Source: Priestia megaterium
GTDB lineage: Bacteria > Bacillota > Bacilli > Bacillales > Bacillaceae_H
Length of the DNA: 64,000 nucleotides
Reading direction: 5' to 3'
Assembly (NCBI RefSeq): GCF_009497655.1
Contig: NZ_CP023317.1
Location: 897,501-961,500, forward strand
Under the pieces are notes generated by a model that had not been told where the DNA came from, searched no databases, and was given only the letters and a program-made list of their open reading frames with translations. The number at the start of each line of letters is the position of its first letter. The first letter of the stretch is position 1. The translations under genes and the position numbers were made by a program. Positions 60,724 through 64,000 of the stretch are shown here, piece by piece.

Positions 60724-61290
60724 GTGCAAGGGTTTATTGATTTTGTACAAAACTTAGGCATAGTGGGCATCTTTATTGCTACAGCAATCGAAGCTGCGGC
60801 AATTCCTTTTCCGTGTACGTTATCGATTTTGCTCATTGGCTCGGTTCTGCAGCTCTCAATATGGAAAATCCTTATGGTTTCAGCTGTCAATACCGTTATT
60901 TATATCGCATTCAACTATATTCCGTTCGTGATGGGATACAGGTTTGAATCTATTACCAAGCGCTGGTTTGGTGAAAAAAATATAAAGCGTGCCCAAAAGT
61001 GGTTTCATAAGTATGGAAAATGGAGTATTACGATTTCTCGGCCCATCAGTATCGCAAACTATATAACCTATTTGGCAGGCCTTAGTAAAATTAAATCTAA
61101 GGACTTTGTTTTATACAGCACATTAGGTATTTTTCCATGGTTTGTTTTTTTGCTCTATGTAGGAGGACTTGGAGATATTGAAAAAATCCAAAAATATTTG
61201 CATGATGTAGACCGTTTAATATTTGTTATTCTTATAATCGGAGTGATAGTTGGTGCAGGCTGGTGGATGAAAAAGAGAAAAAGTACATAA
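60724..61290 (+). CDS. DedA-like VTT-domain membrane protein
   Basis: About 188 residues with four or five membrane segments. IATAIEAAAIPFPCTLSIL matches the E-x-x-x-P-P/F re-entrant region, and FHKYGKWSITISRPISIAN the conserved F/Y-x-x-G-x-x-x-x-x-x-R-x-x-P/S motif. The start is taken as a GTG at 60724 with AAAGGAG seven bases upstream; an in-frame ATG at 60679 would add a charged leader. Such proteins are lipid flippases or membrane-potential factors. Confidence 0.8.
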   Translation: MQGFIDFVQNLGIVGIFIATAIEAAAIPFPCTLSILLIGSVLQLSIWKILMVSAVNTVIYIAFNYIPFVMGYRFESITKRWFGEKNIKRAQKWFHKYGKWSITISRPISIANYITYLAGLSKIKSKDFVLYSTLGIFPWFVFLLYVGGLGDIEKIQKYLHDVDRLIFVILIIGVIVGAGWWMKKRKST

Positions 61291-61357
61291 AAAAGACCGG
61301 ACCAAATAAGTGATTCCTTAAAATAAGAGCGCTTTTATAGTAAGGTTTTTATAACTC

Positions 61358-61405
61358 AAAAGAGCCGCCTCTAAGTCGAAACCCTGACTTAGAGGCAGCT
61401 CTTTT
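61358..61405. terminator. Bidirectional terminator, DedA-like / allophanate hydrolase
   Basis: A near-perfect 20-bp stem (GCCTCTAAGTC/GACTTAGAGGC plus outer AAAAGAGC/GCTCTTTT), 8-nt loop. Confidence 0.92.
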
Positions 61406-61407
61406 AT

Positions 61408-63156
61408 TCAACTATAAACAGCCCGCCAGCTTCTATAAGACGTAATATCCTCCGCATCTTCTGTCGCATGAGCTTCACAAAGAAAACCCGCTACTTCACT
61501 GCCGTCTTCGAGAGTGATTTTGCCTAGTCCAAGAGGAGAAGGGATAGAATCGGCAAAAGAGCCGAGTAGTGATAAGGGCATTTCCCAAAGTTCAACTTCA
61601 ATTTTTTCTCCTTGTTGATGCGTTCGCAGCAGCCCCGGTTTTGCTGGAGAAGTAGGCAGTTTAAAAAGCTGGTAATAAGGAGCGGTTTGGTCTTTTCGTA
61701 CGAATGAAGCTCCGTGTTCACGCATTTGAAATTCAAGTGGAAACCCGCGCATATGCAAACCGCAAACAGCTACTAAGGTTGTATCTTTTCTTGAATCAAC
61801 CGTTCGTTCACCATTTAAAAACACTTCGCTAAGCCCGCAAATGAATTGTTCGCCGTCAAATGTAGAGAAAAATGAAATGCCAAACGGTAAATCAAGATCT
61901 GCATCTTGAGATGGAAGAGAGACAGCGCATAAGTCGAGCAAGTTACAATGGTTTGTAAAACGCCCCATGTCACTGTTTGTTTCAATTGGATTTTCTCTTA
62001 CTTGTTCCCGCGTCCACGTTCCGCCTGCTGTCGGCATAACAAGAACAGCATTTTTAAGCTGATGATATGCTTTATGTTTAAAGGATTGAAGCTTATGTGA
62101 AGCTTGAAATAAAGCAGCAGCATCATATTCTGATTTAGCTCCTGAACGAAGGACTTGCTCGGTTACAGGAAATGCTGTTTCTTCATGAGAAGTAATAAAT
62201 TCTCCTAAGTCAGCCCAGCGCTCCGCTACGTATGGGCCGTCATACAATAAAGCAGCTGCTTCGCTTAAATACGAGCCGTCAATGTATTCAATGGGAATAG
62301 ATAAACCTTCAATCTTTTTCACTGCTTGCTTCCAAGCTTCCTCGTACTGCTCAGCAAACGGTCCGTAAAATGAGAGCGGTTCTTTTACCATACAAATTTT
62401 TTCAGGGAGAGCCGAAGAAGCCCGAACAACAGAGCGTGACCATGGATCTTGATCGTCTACTCCTCTAATAATAGAATCTACAAGCAGTACGTCACTCCAT
62501 TCATGAGCAAAAGCAGTGACGCAGTCTAAGCTTTTACACGCCGGAACTACACCTGCAGATGGCCACGCTCCGAGAGAAGGTTTATAGCCAATTAAACGGT
62601 TTAAACCGGCTGGAACGCGCCCTGAACCTGCTGTATCGGTACCTAAAGAAAAAGCAGCGTGCCCGCGAGCTACGGATACAGCTGACCCTGAGCTCGATCC
62701 GCCGCTAATGAGCTCGGACTTTAACGCATTGTGCGTTTCGCCGTAAGGGCTTCGTGTACCGACCAGCCCTGTAGCAAATTGGTCCAAGTTGGTCTTTCCA
62801 AGAGGAATAGCACCTGCATCAATAAGACGTTGAACAACCGTAGCATGTGCAGAAGGGATATACGTATATTCTTTACATCCGGCTGTCGTTGGTACATGTG
62901 CTATATCAATATTATCTTTAACGGCGAATGGAATTCCCCATAAAGGTAACGCTTCAGGGCTTAGGGTAGCTAAGCGATCGAGATAAGGTTTTAACTCACC
63001 GAGTGTAGGAGGGGTAATCCAAATGTTCATATCTTTGTCAGCTTCTACACGCGTAAGAATTTGATGTACTACATCTTCCGGAGTTAATTCTTTTTTGATA
63101 TACATATCACGTAACCATTGAACCGAAAATGTTTTAGGCAAACTAACTGTTTTCAT
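61408..63156 (-). CDS. atzF: Allophanate hydrolase
   Basis: A 582-residue amidase-signature enzyme that splits allophanate to ammonia and CO2. The catalytic region has AVKDNIDIAHVPTTAGC (Lys) and LISGGSSSGSAVSVARGHAA (cis-Ser), with TDTAGSGRVPAGLNRLIGYKP (nucleophile Ser) split over the oxyanion loop. A C-terminal domain of about 130 residues, typical of AtzF, follows. The ATG at 63156 is chosen over a GTG at 63165 because GGACGGTGG precedes it. It lies 14 nt after the urea carboxylase gene, with which it forms the urea amidolyase pathway. Confidence 0.93.
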   Translation of the reverse strand: MKTVSLPKTFSVQWLRDMYIKKELTPEDVVHQILTRVEADKDMNIWITPPTLGELKPYLDRLATLSPEALPLWGIPFAVKDNIDIAHVPTTAGCKEYTYIPSAHATVVQRLIDAGAIPLGKTNLDQFATGLVGTRSPYGETHNALKSELISGGSSSGSAVSVARGHAAFSLGTDTAGSGRVPAGLNRLIGYKPSLGAWPSAGVVPACKSLDCVTAFAHEWSDVLLVDSIIRGVDDQDPWSRSVVRASSALPEKICMVKEPLSFYGPFAEQYEEAWKQAVKKIEGLSIPIEYIDGSYLSEAAALLYDGPYVAERWADLGEFITSHEETAFPVTEQVLRSGAKSEYDAAALFQASHKLQSFKHKAYHQLKNAVLVMPTAGGTWTREQVRENPIETNSDMGRFTNHCNLLDLCAVSLPSQDADLDLPFGISFFSTFDGEQFICGLSEVFLNGERTVDSRKDTTLVAVCGLHMRGFPLEFQMREHGASFVRKDQTAPYYQLFKLPTSPAKPGLLRTHQQGEKIEVELWEMPLSLLGSFADSIPSPLGLGKITLEDGSEVAGFLCEAHATEDAEDITSYRSWRAVYS

Positions 63157-63170
63157 TGTATCCACCGTCC

Positions 63171-64000
63171 TTAATGAGTAATTGGAGAAAAGGCTTTTAT
63201 ACCGGCAATCAGCTGTCCAGCCTGTACTTCATCGCCGGGTTTTACATGAATAGAACTGATATATCCATCCATAGGTGCTAGCTGTGGAAACTCCATTTTC
63301 ATGCTTTCTTCGATAATTAACGTATCGCCTTTTTTAACTTTTTGTCCTTCTTCAACAAGAACTTTCCATACGCTTCCCGGCATTGTACAGCGGGCGGCCT
63401 CCGTACCTTCAGGCAGTTCTTGTTCCGTAATTTCAGCTGTTTCATGTTCAGAGACGTACTCAGCTAAGCCGAGTGCTTTCCAATCTTCTCGCTCTGTTTG
63501 AAAAGCAGCCTGCTGGGTGTGACGAAAAGCAGCCGTGCTTTCTTCAATAGATGAAAGAAAATCTAAATATTCTCCAAGTTTAAACGTTGTCTCCGTAATA
63601 TCTGCTTCAAATCTCCCGCGAAGAAAATCTTCGCGCAGTTTTAAAAGCTCATCTGCTTCTACTGGGTAAAATTGAATTTGATCAAAGAAACGAAGAAGCC
63701 ACGGTTTTCCTGCTTCAAAACTTTCCGTTTGACGAAGTCGGTTCCACATTTGAATCGTGCGTCCCACAAATTGATAGCCCCCAGGACCTTCCATTCCGTA
63801 TACGCACATATACGCACCGCCAATACCAACTGCATTTTCAGGTGTCCATGTACGAGCGGGATTATATTTCGTTGTCACTAAACGGTGACGAGGGTCTAGA
63901 GGCGTAGCAACAGGCGCGCCTAAATATACATCTCCAAGCCCCATTACAAGATAATTAGCGTCAAATACAACTCGTTTCACATCTTCAATGTGATCCAGAC
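63171..64000 (-). CDS. Urea carboxylase, C-terminal part (5' end outside the window)
   Basis: The last ~276 residues of a biotin-dependent urea carboxylase (urea + HCO3- + ATP to allophanate); the frame is open to base 64000. Visible are part of the AHS2-AHS1 region ([58 protein letters not shown]) and the C-terminal biotinyl domain with the biotin lysine in [10 protein letters not shown]. Full-length enzymes are about 1,200 residues, so most of the gene is missing. A GTG at 63980 is internal, not a start. Confidence 0.93.
   Translation of the reverse strand, partial: LDHIEDVKRVVFDANYLVMGLGDVYLGAPVATPLDPRHRLVTTKYNPARTWTPENAVGIGGAYMCVYGMEGPGGYQFVGRTIQMWNRLRQTESFEAGKPWLLRFFDQIQFYPVEADELLKLREDFLRGRFEADITETTFKLGEYLDFLSSIEESTAAFRHTQQAAFQTEREDWKALGLAEYVSEHETAEITEQELPEGTEAARCTMPGSVWKVLVEEGQKVKKGDTLIIEESMKMEFPQLAPMDGYISSIHVKPGDEVQAGQLIAGIKAFSPITH

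Overview
The window reads as chromosomal DNA of a low-GC, aerobic, Gram-positive Bacillaceae. Strong GGAGG-type ribosome binding sites, frequent TTG and GTG starts, CcpA (cre) sites, an S-box, a WalR-type box and B. subtilis-like rbs and tre operons all point that way. My best guess is Priestia (Bacillus) megaterium or a close relative; this is inference from gene content, not a database match. I see no rRNA, tRNA, CRISPR, phage or transposase. The only mobile-looking DNA is a family of dispersed non-coding repeats.

Layout. 1-6049 (minus): an RpiR-controlled mannoside operon with a PTS EIIABC, a GH38 alpha-mannosidase and the start of mannose-6-phosphate isomerase. 6312-10994: a MarR regulator divergent from a HlyD/EmrB-type drug efflux pair, a WrbA-like flavodoxin, an anchored hypothetical protein and a second MarR. 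11044-16806: the complete ribose operon rbsRKDACB behind a cre-overlapped promoter. 17191-19246: a secreted coiled-coil plus 3D-domain wall protein with an upstream WalR-type box, then a flavin reductase. 19439-23783: a CcpA-controlled sugar ABC importer without its own ATPase, and a sugar isomerase. 24817-35355: a six-gene operon for a membrane beta-glycosyltransferase with an anchored glycosidase-like protein, a diguanylate cyclase of HPt-REC-GGDEF-REC layout, a lone receiver and a hybrid histidine kinase. 35810-39307: a DUF1992 protein, a lipase-like hydrolase, a histidine phosphatase and a class III aminotransferase. 39406-41072: an orphan SAM riboswitch facing a 30-residue membrane peptide, a secreted protein and a YkoF thiamine-binding homologue. 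41595-44755: a purine-type amidohydrolase and an AzgA-family purine permease, each behind a structured leader. 44829-45671: shikimate kinase and a small protein. 45744-49839: trehalose operon treP-treA-treR. 50195-53869: 5-oxoprolinase pxpBCA plus an NRAMP-like transporter. 53912-61290: a hemolysin III-family protein, DUF1643, two tandem unannotated 21-residue amphipathic peptides, bluB, an AI-2E-family transporter, a LysR regulator divergent from a zinc-independent MDR dehydrogenase, and a DedA-like protein. 61408-64000: allophanate hydrolase and the C-terminal part of urea carboxylase.

How it fits together. Most of the window is carbon and nitrogen scavenging: mannosides, ribose, an unknown oligosaccharide and trehalose for carbon; 5-oxoproline, urea and purines for nitrogen. 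Sites fitting CcpA control lie before rbs, the sugar ABC operon and tre, and over one possible small RNA. The items I consider most worth pursuing are the phosphorelay/c-di-GMP polysaccharide operon, the tandem 21-residue peptides, the S-box with no gene to regulate, and the modular terminator-linked repeat family.
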